Below are positions 1-6,435 of a stretch of 9,550 bases of DNA, piece by piece; position 1 is the stretch's first letter; each line of letters begins with the position of its first letter. Position numbers and translations under genes: made by a program. The notes under the pieces were generated by a model. It worked only from the letters and a program-made list of their open reading frames with translations, ran no database searches and was not told the origin of the DNA. The stretch is from Planctomycetaceae bacterium. Its GTDB lineage: Bacteria > Planctomycetota > Planctomycetia > Planctomycetales > Planctomycetaceae. The stretch is taken from positions 1 through 9,550 of the forward strand of contig JAGQQP010000120.1 of assembly GCA_020426085.1 (NCBI GenBank), in the 5' to 3' direction.

Positions 1-1
1 A

Positions 2-3000
2 ATTTCGATTTGTCGGAAAGTCGTGAATTTAGCCCCGGAAGTCCATACGACTCATTTTAATCTGGCCAATGCCCTCGCGAAAACGGAAGAACCAGAGGCA
101 ACCGAGCAGTCTTACCTGCAGGCACTGCAATTGGCCCCCCACCACCTCGATTCATTGAAAAATTATGCCGTCTTTCTGACGGCACAGAAAAGATACGAAG
201 ATGCAATCTCGGTTCTCAGAAAAGCAGTCATTTTACGGCCGGACTGTTGGGAACTGTTAAACAATCTGGGCATCGTTTATAGCGAACAGAAAGAATTCGA
301 GATTGCCATCAAATGTTTTCAGGATGCTTCAAAACTGGCACCTGAAAATCATGAAATTGTATTCCACCTGGGTAAAGCATTAGAAGAAGCAAAACAGTTA
401 CCCAGTGCCATGATCACCTATCGGGAAGTGTTAGCAAAGCATCCCAATCATCCCGGAGCGGCTTTTCACCTGGGATCCCTGTGTGCTTCACTTGGCGATC
501 TGGAATATGCTTATGAAATCTTCCAGAAACTCTACCAGAGTGATTCCACGAATACGGCTTCCCTATACGGAATGGGGTCTATCAGATTACGCCAGGGAAA
601 AGTTGGCTCTGCCGTAGGTTATTTCGAATTGCTGGTTGAGCTTGAACCGTCTCATCTGCAATCAAGATTAAAACTGATCGAACTCTATTCCTCACAATTG
701 CGAAATGAGGAAGCAGAAAATCAGGTCGAACTGGCGATCAAGGAGCATCCTGAAAATGCCAGTCTCTGGAACTATCGAGGGCACTTCAGCAATTCGAGAA
801 GGCAGACAAAGAAAGCGTTGAAATATTTTCAGCGTGCGCAGGAACTGGATGATAAGTACGTACCTGCCTATTTAAATCTGGCAACACTGTATCAATCCAC
901 GGGGCAGTACGAAGAAGCGAAAGAGGCGCTGGAAAAAGCTTACGCCCTGCAACCTCTGCCGGAATATCGCCTCGCGATTGCCAGCCTGCTGCCTCCCATT
1001 CCTGCTTCTCTCGAAGCGATTGAGGAAGTACGTCATTCATTTATGCAAAAAATCGAAGGCATGCACAAAGACGGCGTGCAAATCGACGCTTCGATCAAAC
1101 TGACGCCAGGTACATTTTATCTTGCCTACCAGGGATATAATGATCGCCCCCTCCTCGAACGAATGGTGGAACTGCATCTACTTAAGAACACACTCAGTTG
1201 GGATCCACAAAACCCGACGGTCAAACGCGATGGACGGATTCGGATCGGCTTTATCTCCAGCCTGTTCTATAAACATACCATCGGGTCTCTGATGAAAGGC
1301 ATCATTGAGAATTTTGACCGGGAGAAATATCACGTCATCACAATTTCGCCTACAAAATATACAGACTCCGTTGCACAGGAGATCCGCAACAACTCTGATG
1401 AATATGTCTTCCTGGGTATCGAATTACGTCAGGCCAGCCAGATGCTGCAAAGCCTGGAACTGGACGTCCTGTTCTATGCTGATATCGGCATGGATCCATT
1501 CATCTTCTCCCTGGCAACCACCAGACACGCCCCCGTACAGTGCGTGACCTGGGGACATCCCATCACGACGGGACTGAAGACCATTGATTACTTCATTTCC
1601 AGCAAACTGATCGAACCGGAAGACGCCCAGGAACACTACACAGAACAACTGGTTCAGCTGGATTCCCTGCCCTCATATTACTACCGCCCTGCACTGCCGG
1701 ATAATATCAAAAACCGGGCTGCCTTCGGCCTGTCCGACGACGAACATGTTTACGCCTGCCCCCAGACTCTATTTAAGATTCATCCGGAATTTGATCAGAT
1801 CCTGGCAGGGATTCTCAAGCAGGATCCGAAGGCCCGGATTGTCATGATTCGGGATCAGACATCCAAATGGAAAGACCTGGTGGTAACCCGATTCAAAAAA
1901 ACATTCCCGGATCTGGTTGACCGGATTCTATTCCTGCGGGGTATGCCCACTCCCGATTTTCTGAACCTGATTTATATTTCTGATGTGCTACTCGACCCTC
2001 TGCACTTCGGAGGCGGTAATACTTCCTACCAGTCGATGGCAATCGGCACCCCGGTTGTCACACTACCGGCAAAATACATGCGCGGCCGGGGTATGCTCGC
2101 CGTCTATAACAAAATGGGATTGCAGGACTGCGTGGTTTCGTCGATCGAAGAATATATCGATCTGGCCTGTCGCATCGGTTCTGATGAATCATTCCGTGAT
2201 CAGCTTCGTCTCAAAATACTCTCTAAAAGTCATCTGATATTTGAAGACGTCAATACAGTCCGGGAAATGGAAACGTTCTTCGAATCAGCACTAAAACACT
2301 GCGAAACCAGGCAGTCTGTCAACCAATCCTCTCTCTGTCTGAGCAGCTCGGACACCAGCAAGGAATCTAGCATGGATGCTTCATCAAATCAGCCAGGAAA
2401 CGCTGACCAAATCAAACTCCTGAATTCTGCCATGCAGAATTACACCTGTCCCGCCTGTGGTTATCATATCGCAGTTCAGTTTTACGATGGAGGTTTATTG
2501 CCATTGACCACACTGGCCTGGCCGCAAAGCTGTGAAGAAGCTCAGGCAATGGAACGACTGCCACACGATTTCATGCGATGTGTGGATTGTGGACATATCT
2601 CGAATGCAGCCTTCGATTATGCCAAAGTCCCTTATTCTGACAAACCAAACCTGATGTTTAACAAAGGTGCCATCTGGTCTGAACACCTGCAGAAGGTCTG
2701 CGATCTGATCTCCATAAGACTGCCGGAAAATCCAACCGTCGTGGAAATTGGCTGCGGCGAAGGGCATTTACTGCGGTCTCTGGCAAAAAAAATTCCCTGG
2801 GGAAAATTCATTGGATTTGATCCCAATGCAGAAATCGAAACTGAAGATGGTTTAATCGAAGCGCGTGCCATGCTGTTTGAACCTGGCGTACATCTGGCTG
2901 AGTTGAAACCGGATCTGATTATCAGCCGCCACGTTTTTGAACACCTGATGAATCCACTGGGCTTTGCTCAGGAAGTCGCATTTGCTGCGAATGTGGCTGA

Positions 3001-3721
3001 TTGTGCTACCAGCCTGTTTATTGAAGTCCCCTGTATCGATGGTGTACTGGCAGCCGGCCGCACCGTGGATTTCTTCTATGAACATAACTCTCATTTCACA
3101 ACGCAATCACTGGAACGCCTCCTGAAGCGCTGTGCCACAAGTGTTGACCTGATCGAAACCAGTTATAACGACGAAGTCATCTACGGTCTCGCCAGTTTCC
3201 AGCCTCAGAGTCATCAGGTCGAACTGGCACGACAGGCAATCGCATTTCAGGAAAAAGCACTGCAGTCAGCAACCAATCTTGCCGTTCAGTTTGACGAGCT
3301 GACGAACTCAGGCAAGCGAACAGCCATCTGGGGAGGCACAGGGAAAGCCGCTGCCTTCATCAATCAGCACAAACTGGATAAACAGCGTTTCCCGACAGTA
3401 ATCGATTCCGACCTGAATAAAGTTGGTACGTTCGTCCCTGGAACCGGCCAGGAGATTCTCTTCCGTGACAAACTGGTGGAAAATCCCGTTGACGTCATTC
3501 TGATTGCCACACAATGGCGCGCTGCGGATATCGTACTGGAAATTCAACGTAATCAAATCCAATTTGAAACAATCCTGATTGAATACCAGGGTAAACTTAT
3601 TGATTATTTTCAGGATCAGCATCCCTATCGCAGTTCAAAGATGGAAGCAAAAGTTCCCCGTCCGCAATTCCTCACTCAGAAAATGCGTCAGCGTGAATCA
3701 GAAGAACTGGATCTCAATTAG
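2..3721 (+). CDS. TPR / SPINDLY-like O-glycosyltransferase fused to a zinc-ribbon SAM C-methyltransferase (5' partial)
   Basis: Residues are numbered from the GTG at 23. That GTG is probably not the start: the frame is open to the left edge, and the seven upstream codons fit the end of a TPR helix. About nine 34-residue TPRs follow (roughly 7-312). Residues 400-757 resemble the OGT/SPINDLY (GT41, COG3914) catalytic region: H418 in a KHTIGS motif where OGT has its active-site His loop, W510-G-H-P513, Q581/K585 in an LFKIHP motif (compare OGT Lys842), and H661-FGGGNT667 at the UDP-binding site. After a Ser-rich linker (760-805) come CxxC pairs C809/C812 and C853/C856, a SAM motif VEIGCGEG (907-914), HVFEH (970-974), and a C-terminal Rossmann-like AIWGGTGK (1101-1108). 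This matches Methyltransf_13/_14 sugar C-methyltransferases. The inferred role is cytoplasmic glycosylation of a protein, possibly flagellin, with modification of the sugar. The acceptor and donor sugar are unknown. Confidence 0.88.
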   Translation: MSICRKVVNLAPEVHTTHFNLANALAKTEEPEATEQSYLQALQLAPHHLDSLKNYAVFLTAQKRYEDAISVLRKAVILRPDCWELLNNLGIVYSEQKEFEIAIKCFQDASKLAPENHEIVFHLGKALEEAKQLPSAMITYREVLAKHPNHPGAAFHLGSLCASLGDLEYAYEIFQKLYQSDSTNTASLYGMGSIRLRQGKVGSAVGYFELLVELEPSHLQSRLKLIELYSSQLRNEEAENQVELAIKEHPENASLWNYRGHFSNSRRQTKKALKYFQRAQELDDKYVPAYLNLATLYQSTGQYEEAKEALEKAYALQPLPEYRLAIASLLPPIPASLEAIEEVRHSFMQKIEGMHKDGVQIDASIKLTPGTFYLAYQGYNDRPLLERMVELHLLKNTLSWDPQNPTVKRDGRIRIGFISSLFYKHTIGSLMKGIIENFDREKYHVITISPTKYTDSVAQEIRNNSDEYVFLGIELRQASQMLQSLELDVLFYADIGMDPFIFSLATTRHAPVQCVTWGHPITTGLKTIDYFISSKLIEPEDAQEHYTEQLVQLDSLPSYYYRPALPDNIKNRAAFGLSDDEHVYACPQTLFKIHPEFDQILAGILKQDPKARIVMIRDQTSKWKDLVVTRFKKTFPDLVDRILFLRGMPTPDFLNLIYISDVLLDPLHFGGGNTSYQSMAIGTPVVTLPAKYMRGRGMLAVYNKMGLQDCVVSSIEEYIDLACRIGSDESFRDQLRLKILSKSHLIFEDVNTVREMETFFESALKHCETRQSVNQSSLCLSSSDTSKESSMDASSNQPGNADQIKLLNSAMQNYTCPACGYHIAVQFYDGGLLPLTTLAWPQSCEEAQAMERLPHDFMRCVDCGHISNAAFDYAKVPYSDKPNLMFNKGAIWSEHLQKVCDLISIRLPENPTVVEIGCGEGHLLRSLAKKIPWGKFIGFDPNAEIETEDGLIEARAMLFEPGVHLAELKPDLIISRHVFEHLMNPLGFAQEVAFAANVADCATSLFIEVPCIDGVLAAGRTVDFFYEHNSHFTTQSLERLLKRCATSVDLIETSYNDEVIYGLASFQPQSHQVELARQAIAFQEKALQSATNLAVQFDELTNSGKRTAIWGGTGKAAAFINQHKLDKQRFPTVIDSDLNKVGTFVPGTGQEILFRDKLVENPVDVILIATQWRAADIVLEIQRNQIQFETILIEYQGKLIDYFQDQHPYRSSKMEAKVPRPQFLTQKMRQRESEELDLN
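2361..2374 (+). promoter_or_regulatory. Candidate internal ribosome binding site and ATG at a domain junction
   Basis: An AGGAA at 2361-2365 sits 6 nt before an in-frame ATG at 2372 (Met784 counted from the GTG at 23). It lies inside the Ser-rich linker between the glycosyltransferase and methyltransferase halves. Starting here would give a 449-aa product holding the complete zinc-ribbon and methyltransferase region, close to the length of stand-alone members of that family as I recall it. The sequence match is seen; its use is inferred, and a chance match is quite possible. Confidence 0.25.
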
Positions 3722-3727
3722 CAATTC

Positions 3728-3762
3728 AAAAGCCTGGCAGGCGTTCTAATCTGCCAGCTTTT
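3728..3762 (+). terminator. Probable intrinsic terminator after the TPR/glycosyltransferase gene
   Basis: Arms at 3734-3740 (CTGGCAG) and 3751-3757 (CTGCCAG) are perfectly complementary around a 10-nt loop. Past one bulged C at 3733, AAAAG (3728-3732) pairs with CTTTT (3758-3762), so the T-run is part of the lower stem. It begins 7 nt after the TAG stop. The A-run on the left and T-run on the right would let it work in both directions. The T-run is only four bases, so termination may be leaky. Confidence 0.55.
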
Positions 3763-3790
3763 CCGGGTCACATCTCTTACAGGAACAATT

Positions 3791-4480
3791 ATGATCATTT
3801 TCAATTTTGGTATTCCCAACTCAGGTACTGACTGGTCACAGGCTGTATTCCAGAAAATCTGGCAGCATCAGAGTTTCGAGTTTCGATCAGAAAAAACGAA
3901 TTCCATAGAAGAACTGAATCAGATCGTCGGTACGATGGATTTGAATGAACGGTTGATCCTGCAGTTCGATTTCCTGACGGAGGAAGCGATTGCTGCTGCC
4001 CAGGATGACGCCGTACGACCTTTTTATCACTATCGGGATCCGCGGGATGTCGTTTGTGCAGAAATGGAATTTCAGGACATGTCGTTTGCCGATGCCGTCG
4101 ATCAGACCGTTGCGGCATATCAGGAGATACATCATGCCCTCTGTCTGCCCGGCATCATGGTCATTCCTTACGAACATCTTCTGAAAAATGCCGAAGGCCT
4201 GATCTTTCAGATGGCAACCAAACTGGGAGTCCTGCTGAAACTGGATGAAGTCGCGGCGATTGCACAGGAAATGAACGTGCTCCTGACGACACCTGCAGCC
4301 GTCGCCAATGCTGCTGTCTCTTCACAGGCAGTACGAATCGATGGAGAGCACACCGTAGACACTGAACCAATTCAACCGTTAATGATTGGAAAATGGCGTA
4401 ACCGACTTTCGCAATCAGAACAGGCGATGGTCACCCGGTTTTTTAAACCTCTTGTGACCCAGTTTGGTTATGGCGAATAA
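3791..4480 (+). CDS. Divergent sulfotransferase-family protein
   Basis: The 229-aa product has the sulfotransferase layout. An N-terminal strand-loop GIPNSGTDW (7-15) sits where the 5'-phosphosulfate loop (PxSGTTW) is found, YRDPRDVV (81-88) matches the 3'-phosphate-binding motif, a 'PYEHLLKNAEG' stretch corresponds to the usual 'yEdL' segment, and a late GKWRN (200-204) precedes a C-terminal LxxxFGY. It would transfer sulfate from PAPS to a hydroxyl, perhaps on a glycan. It is short, and two PAPS-contacting positions differ: the loop Lys/Arg is Asn10, and the Ser expected eight residues after Arg82 is Ala90. Activity is therefore uncertain. The start is ATG with AGGAA at 3781-3785, 5 nt upstream. 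No signal peptide is seen, so it is probably cytoplasmic. It heads a possible three-gene operon and lies 38 bp before the next gene. Confidence 0.75.
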   Translation: MIIFNFGIPNSGTDWSQAVFQKIWQHQSFEFRSEKTNSIEELNQIVGTMDLNERLILQFDFLTEEAIAAAQDDAVRPFYHYRDPRDVVCAEMEFQDMSFADAVDQTVAAYQEIHHALCLPGIMVIPYEHLLKNAEGLIFQMATKLGVLLKLDEVAAIAQEMNVLLTTPAAVANAAVSSQAVRIDGEHTVDTEPIQPLMIGKWRNRLSQSEQAMVTRFFKPLVTQFGYGE

Positions 4481-4518
4481 TTTTTTCTTTCAGCAATAGA
4501 AACCAGGGATGGAATACG

Positions 4519-5370
4519 ATGCTGCCCCTTAATCAATTATGTACGCTGAACTGTCCCGAGGACGGCTTTGAACTTTCAGACGTACTCAAAAATCAGTATG
4601 CAGAAGAGGGTGCGATTCTGGTAAAAGGCCTGTTCTCACCCGAGGAGTTTCTCCCCATCCGCAAAGATCTGTCAGGACGACTCTCTCTGCTGGAAAGTCA
4701 CTTCGGTGCCACCGTCGCTCTAGACGCAAATGAAATCACACAGATCAGTGATCGCCTGCGATCTCTGGAGTCTAACTACCCTGGAGCCCAGAGTATTTTA
4801 TATGATTCCATGAATGCAGCTCCCTCACTCCACACGATGGGAGCACATCCAAAATTACTGGCGATCCTCGAAACTCTGCTCTCGCCTGAAATTTCCATCC
4901 ATGATCGCTATATCATTCTCATGAGTATGCCCCATGCAGAATGGCATCTCGCTTCATGGCATCAGGACTGGTATTACAATGAAGGTCCCTATTCCACGAT
5001 TACCCTGTATGCACCTCTGCAGAAAACAGACCGAAATAACGGGAGCCTGTCACTCGCTCTGGGAGAGCACCAGAAGCCACCAGTCGCCCATGATGAGCAC
5101 AATCATGGCATTAATACAAAATGGCATTCACTGCCTCCCGAAGTAGTGCATCAGTATGAACGTGTTGTACCGACAGAACTGGAAGTGGGCGATGTACTGT
5201 TATTTCACAGTCTGACACCGCACACTCCCTGCAAGAATCAATCTGAGTATGTCCGATTTGTTTTGAATCTGCGGTATCGCGACCTGAAGGATCCTCAGTT
5301 TCTGAAAGATGGCTGGCGGATCAGAGACATTACACATGCCAGACGGGCGATGTCGCGAACGGCGTCTTAA
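4519..5370 (+). CDS. Phytanoyl-CoA dioxygenase (PhyH)-family Fe(II)/2-oxoglutarate oxygenase
   Basis: The 283-aa product has the PhyH double-stranded beta-helix signature. The iron ligands are H148 and D150 in a WHQDW motif, and probably H235 in SLTPHTPCKN. R246, eleven residues after H235, matches the spacing of the 2-oxoglutarate-binding Arg in human PHYH. 'VGDVLLFHS' is the usual strand before the distal His, and H230 is less likely to be the ligand. The family hydroxylates small molecules, including lipids, natural products and sugars, using O2 and 2-oxoglutarate. With glycosyl-, methyl- and sulfotransferase-like neighbours, a sugar or acyl substituent is a reasonable but unproven substrate. 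The start is ATG; AGGGATGGA (4505-4513) just upstream gives a Shine-Dalgarno-like stretch. The spacing of 38 bp from the previous gene suggests co-transcription. The protein appears complete and has no signal peptide. Confidence 0.85.
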   Translation: MLPLNQLCTLNCPEDGFELSDVLKNQYAEEGAILVKGLFSPEEFLPIRKDLSGRLSLLESHFGATVALDANEITQISDRLRSLESNYPGAQSILYDSMNAAPSLHTMGAHPKLLAILETLLSPEISIHDRYIILMSMPHAEWHLASWHQDWYYNEGPYSTITLYAPLQKTDRNNGSLSLALGEHQKPPVAHDEHNHGINTKWHSLPPEVVHQYERVVPTELEVGDVLLFHSLTPHTPCKNQSEYVRFVLNLRYRDLKDPQFLKDGWRIRDITHARRAMSRTAS

Positions 5371-5379
5371 TCAGAGATC

Positions 5380-5401
5380 ATCAGGTCACTTCAGACCTGA
5401 T
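5380..5401 (+). other. Perfect 8-bp stem hairpin between the oxygenase and O-methyltransferase genes
   Basis: ATCAGGTC (5380-5387) is exactly complementary to GACCTGAT (5394-5401), with a 6-nt loop. It starts 10 nt after the oxygenase stop codon. Only three T's (5401-5403) follow, so it is a poor intrinsic terminator. It may instead act as an mRNA-stability or processing element, or a partial attenuator, within the presumed operon. Confidence 0.5.
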
Positions 5402-5435
5402 TTCACTTCCTAATTCATTGAAAAGCGTAACTGAA

Positions 5436-6218
5436 ATGTCAGAAAAAAAAGGGCTGTTAAAGGGAAACGTAGGCGAATCACAGAACCAGTCCAGCAGTGA
5501 CCTGAATGCATTGAATGCTGTCGAGAAATATTGGGAATCGAGCGTCGGCTCGAATCTGAATAAACTCGATGCGTTTACCAAGTATGTCTCCCGGCAATCT
5601 ATTACCAAATTGCTGGCCCGCTACGAAATTTTCAAGCAACAGCTGGAAGTCAACGGATCAGTAGTCGAACTGGGTGTACACCGTGGTGCCAGCCTGATGG
5701 CATGGGCACAATTCAGCGCGATACTGGAACCAGTCAATTATCTCCGCAAAGTGATTGGGTTTGATACTTTTGAAGGCTTTCCTTCATTAAGTGAGAAAGA
5801 CACAACAGGTACCAGCGAGCATTTGGAAGTCGGCGGCTTCAAATCAGAAGAAAACGCCATGGAAGATCTGGAGAAAGCGATCCAGGTTTATAATTCCACC
5901 CGTTACCTGAATCACATTTCCAAAGTCGAACTGGTTAAAGGAGATATCAGCATCACTCTGCCTGAGTATCTGAAAAAGAATCAGCACCTGGTTGTCTCGC
6001 TCCTGCATCTGGATGCAGATCTTTACGAACCTACTAAAGTCGCTTTGGAACTGCTGATTCCCCGGATGCCTAAAGGGGCAATTATTGCCTTTGACGAGCT
6101 CAATATGGATTTATTTCCCGGAGAGACGCTGGCCGCCATGGAAACGCTCGGGCTGCCTAATTTACGTCTGAAGCGGTTCCCGTTTGCCACTTCGCTTTCT
6201 TACGCGGTAATCGAATAA
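5436..6218 (+). CDS. TylF/MycF-type SAM-dependent O-methyltransferase
   Basis: The 260-aa class I methyltransferase resembles macrocin/mycinamicin O-methyltransferases, which methylate sugar hydroxyls. With the ATG at 5436 as residue 1, the SAM motif is VVELGVHRGAS (76-86), followed by GFDTFEGFP (108-116), HLDADLYEPT (191-200) and AFDELN (218-223). The acidic residues D193, D195 and D220 lie where this metal-dependent family holds Mg2+; the exact ligands are inferred. The first ~40 residues are polar and variable. The start is uncertain: an in-frame TTG at 5418 would add six residues, and neither start has a clear Shine-Dalgarno, so I prefer the ATG. It is the last gene of the possible operon and lies next to fliD, consistent with modification of a flagellar or surface glycan. 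No specific substrate can be read from the sequence. Confidence 0.82.
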   Translation: MSEKKGLLKGNVGESQNQSSSDLNALNAVEKYWESSVGSNLNKLDAFTKYVSRQSITKLLARYEIFKQQLEVNGSVVELGVHRGASLMAWAQFSAILEPVNYLRKVIGFDTFEGFPSLSEKDTTGTSEHLEVGGFKSEENAMEDLEKAIQVYNSTRYLNHISKVELVKGDISITLPEYLKKNQHLVVSLLHLDADLYEPTKVALELLIPRMPKGAIIAFDELNMDLFPGETLAAMETLGLPNLRLKRFPFATSLSYAVIE

Positions 6219-6253
6219 ACAACTGCACCACAGCCCCTACAACCGGCAAGATT

Positions 6254-6294
6254 TAACGCGTTATCTGAGTGATTGTCTTCAATCAGAGACTCTG
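6254..6294. other. Cluster of small dyads upstream of fliD
   Basis: Three short symmetries lie close together. TAACGCGTTA is a perfect 10-bp palindrome (6254-6263). TGATTG/CAATCA is a 6-bp stem with a 4-nt loop (6270-6285). CAGAG-A-CTCTG is a dyad at 6284-6294 that overlaps the second by two bases. No T-run follows, so this is not an obvious terminator. The dyads could be operator sites for fliD, weak 3'-end structure of the upstream transcript, or chance. Confidence 0.25.
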
Positions 6295-6295
6295 T

Positions 6296-6324
6296 TCAAG
6301 CGGTAACCTTTTACTAACCGATAA
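6296..6324 (+). promoter_or_regulatory. Candidate FliA (sigma-28)-type promoter for fliD
   Basis: ACCGATAA at 6317-6324 matches seven of eight bases of the sigma-28 -10 consensus GCCGATAA. The upstream element is weak: TCAAGCGG at 6296-6303 matches four of eight bases of TAAAGTTT and lies 13 rather than 11 bp away. Late flagellar genes such as fliD and fliS are commonly FliA-controlled, so the position makes sense. Transcription would start near 6330-6332, at the first copy of the 29-bp repeat. Confidence 0.38.
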
Positions 6325-6327
6325 ATA

Positions 6328-6385
6328 TTTAGATGCAGCAGTCCTGCATGCGCGGGTTTAGATGCAGCAGTCCTGCATGCGCGGG
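6328..6385. repeat. Exact tandem duplication of a 29-bp hairpin-forming unit
   Basis: Copy 1 (6328-6356) and copy 2 (6357-6385) are identical over all 29 bases and directly abut. The unit begins TTTAGATGCAG and ends CATGCGCGGG. Each copy carries an inverted repeat, ATGCAG / CTGCAT, separated by CAGTC (6333-6349 and 6362-6378). The duplication ends 50 bp before the fliD start codon. There are no spacers, so it is not a CRISPR array. Confidence 0.97.
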
Positions 6386-6434
6386 CAGATTTTTGAGAAC
6401 CCTTAGCTTATTTATCTTGAAACAGGCTTGGTAA
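6333..6434 (+). CDS. Possible 33-codon leader ORF upstream of fliD
   Basis: An ATG in the first repeat copy opens a 33-codon frame that crosses both copies and ends with TAA at 6432-6434, one base before the fliD ATG. The peptide begins MQQSCMRGF and ends LKQAW. No Shine-Dalgarno precedes it. If the sigma-28-like promoter is real, the ATG would lie almost at the 5' end of the mRNA, so translation would be leaderless. The repeat sequence determines about half of the peptide and I recognise no family. An ORF this short may be chance. Confidence 0.12.
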   Translation: MQQSCMRGFRCSSPACAGRFLRTLSLFILKQAW

Positions 6435-6435
6435 C

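Noticed and set aside
3801..4118. Antisense frame of 105 aa across the sulfotransferase-like gene
   Set aside because: The sense frame carries family motifs over the same bases, and the antisense product has no recognisable pattern.
4460..4491. Terminator at the T-run after the sulfotransferase-like gene
   Set aside because: Six T's follow the stop codon, but no convincing GC-rich stem precedes them, and the next gene starts 38 bp downstream.
6328..6385. CRISPR-like direct repeats
   Set aside because: The two copies abut with no spacer, only two copies exist, and no cas gene is nearby.
6362..6394. Intrinsic terminator formed by the second repeat copy and the T-run at 6390-6394
   Set aside because: The stem ends at 6378, 11 nt before the T-run, and an alternative stem (CTGC 6373-6376 with GCAG 6385-6388) has only four pairs. 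It also lies just upstream of fliD, in its presumed leader.
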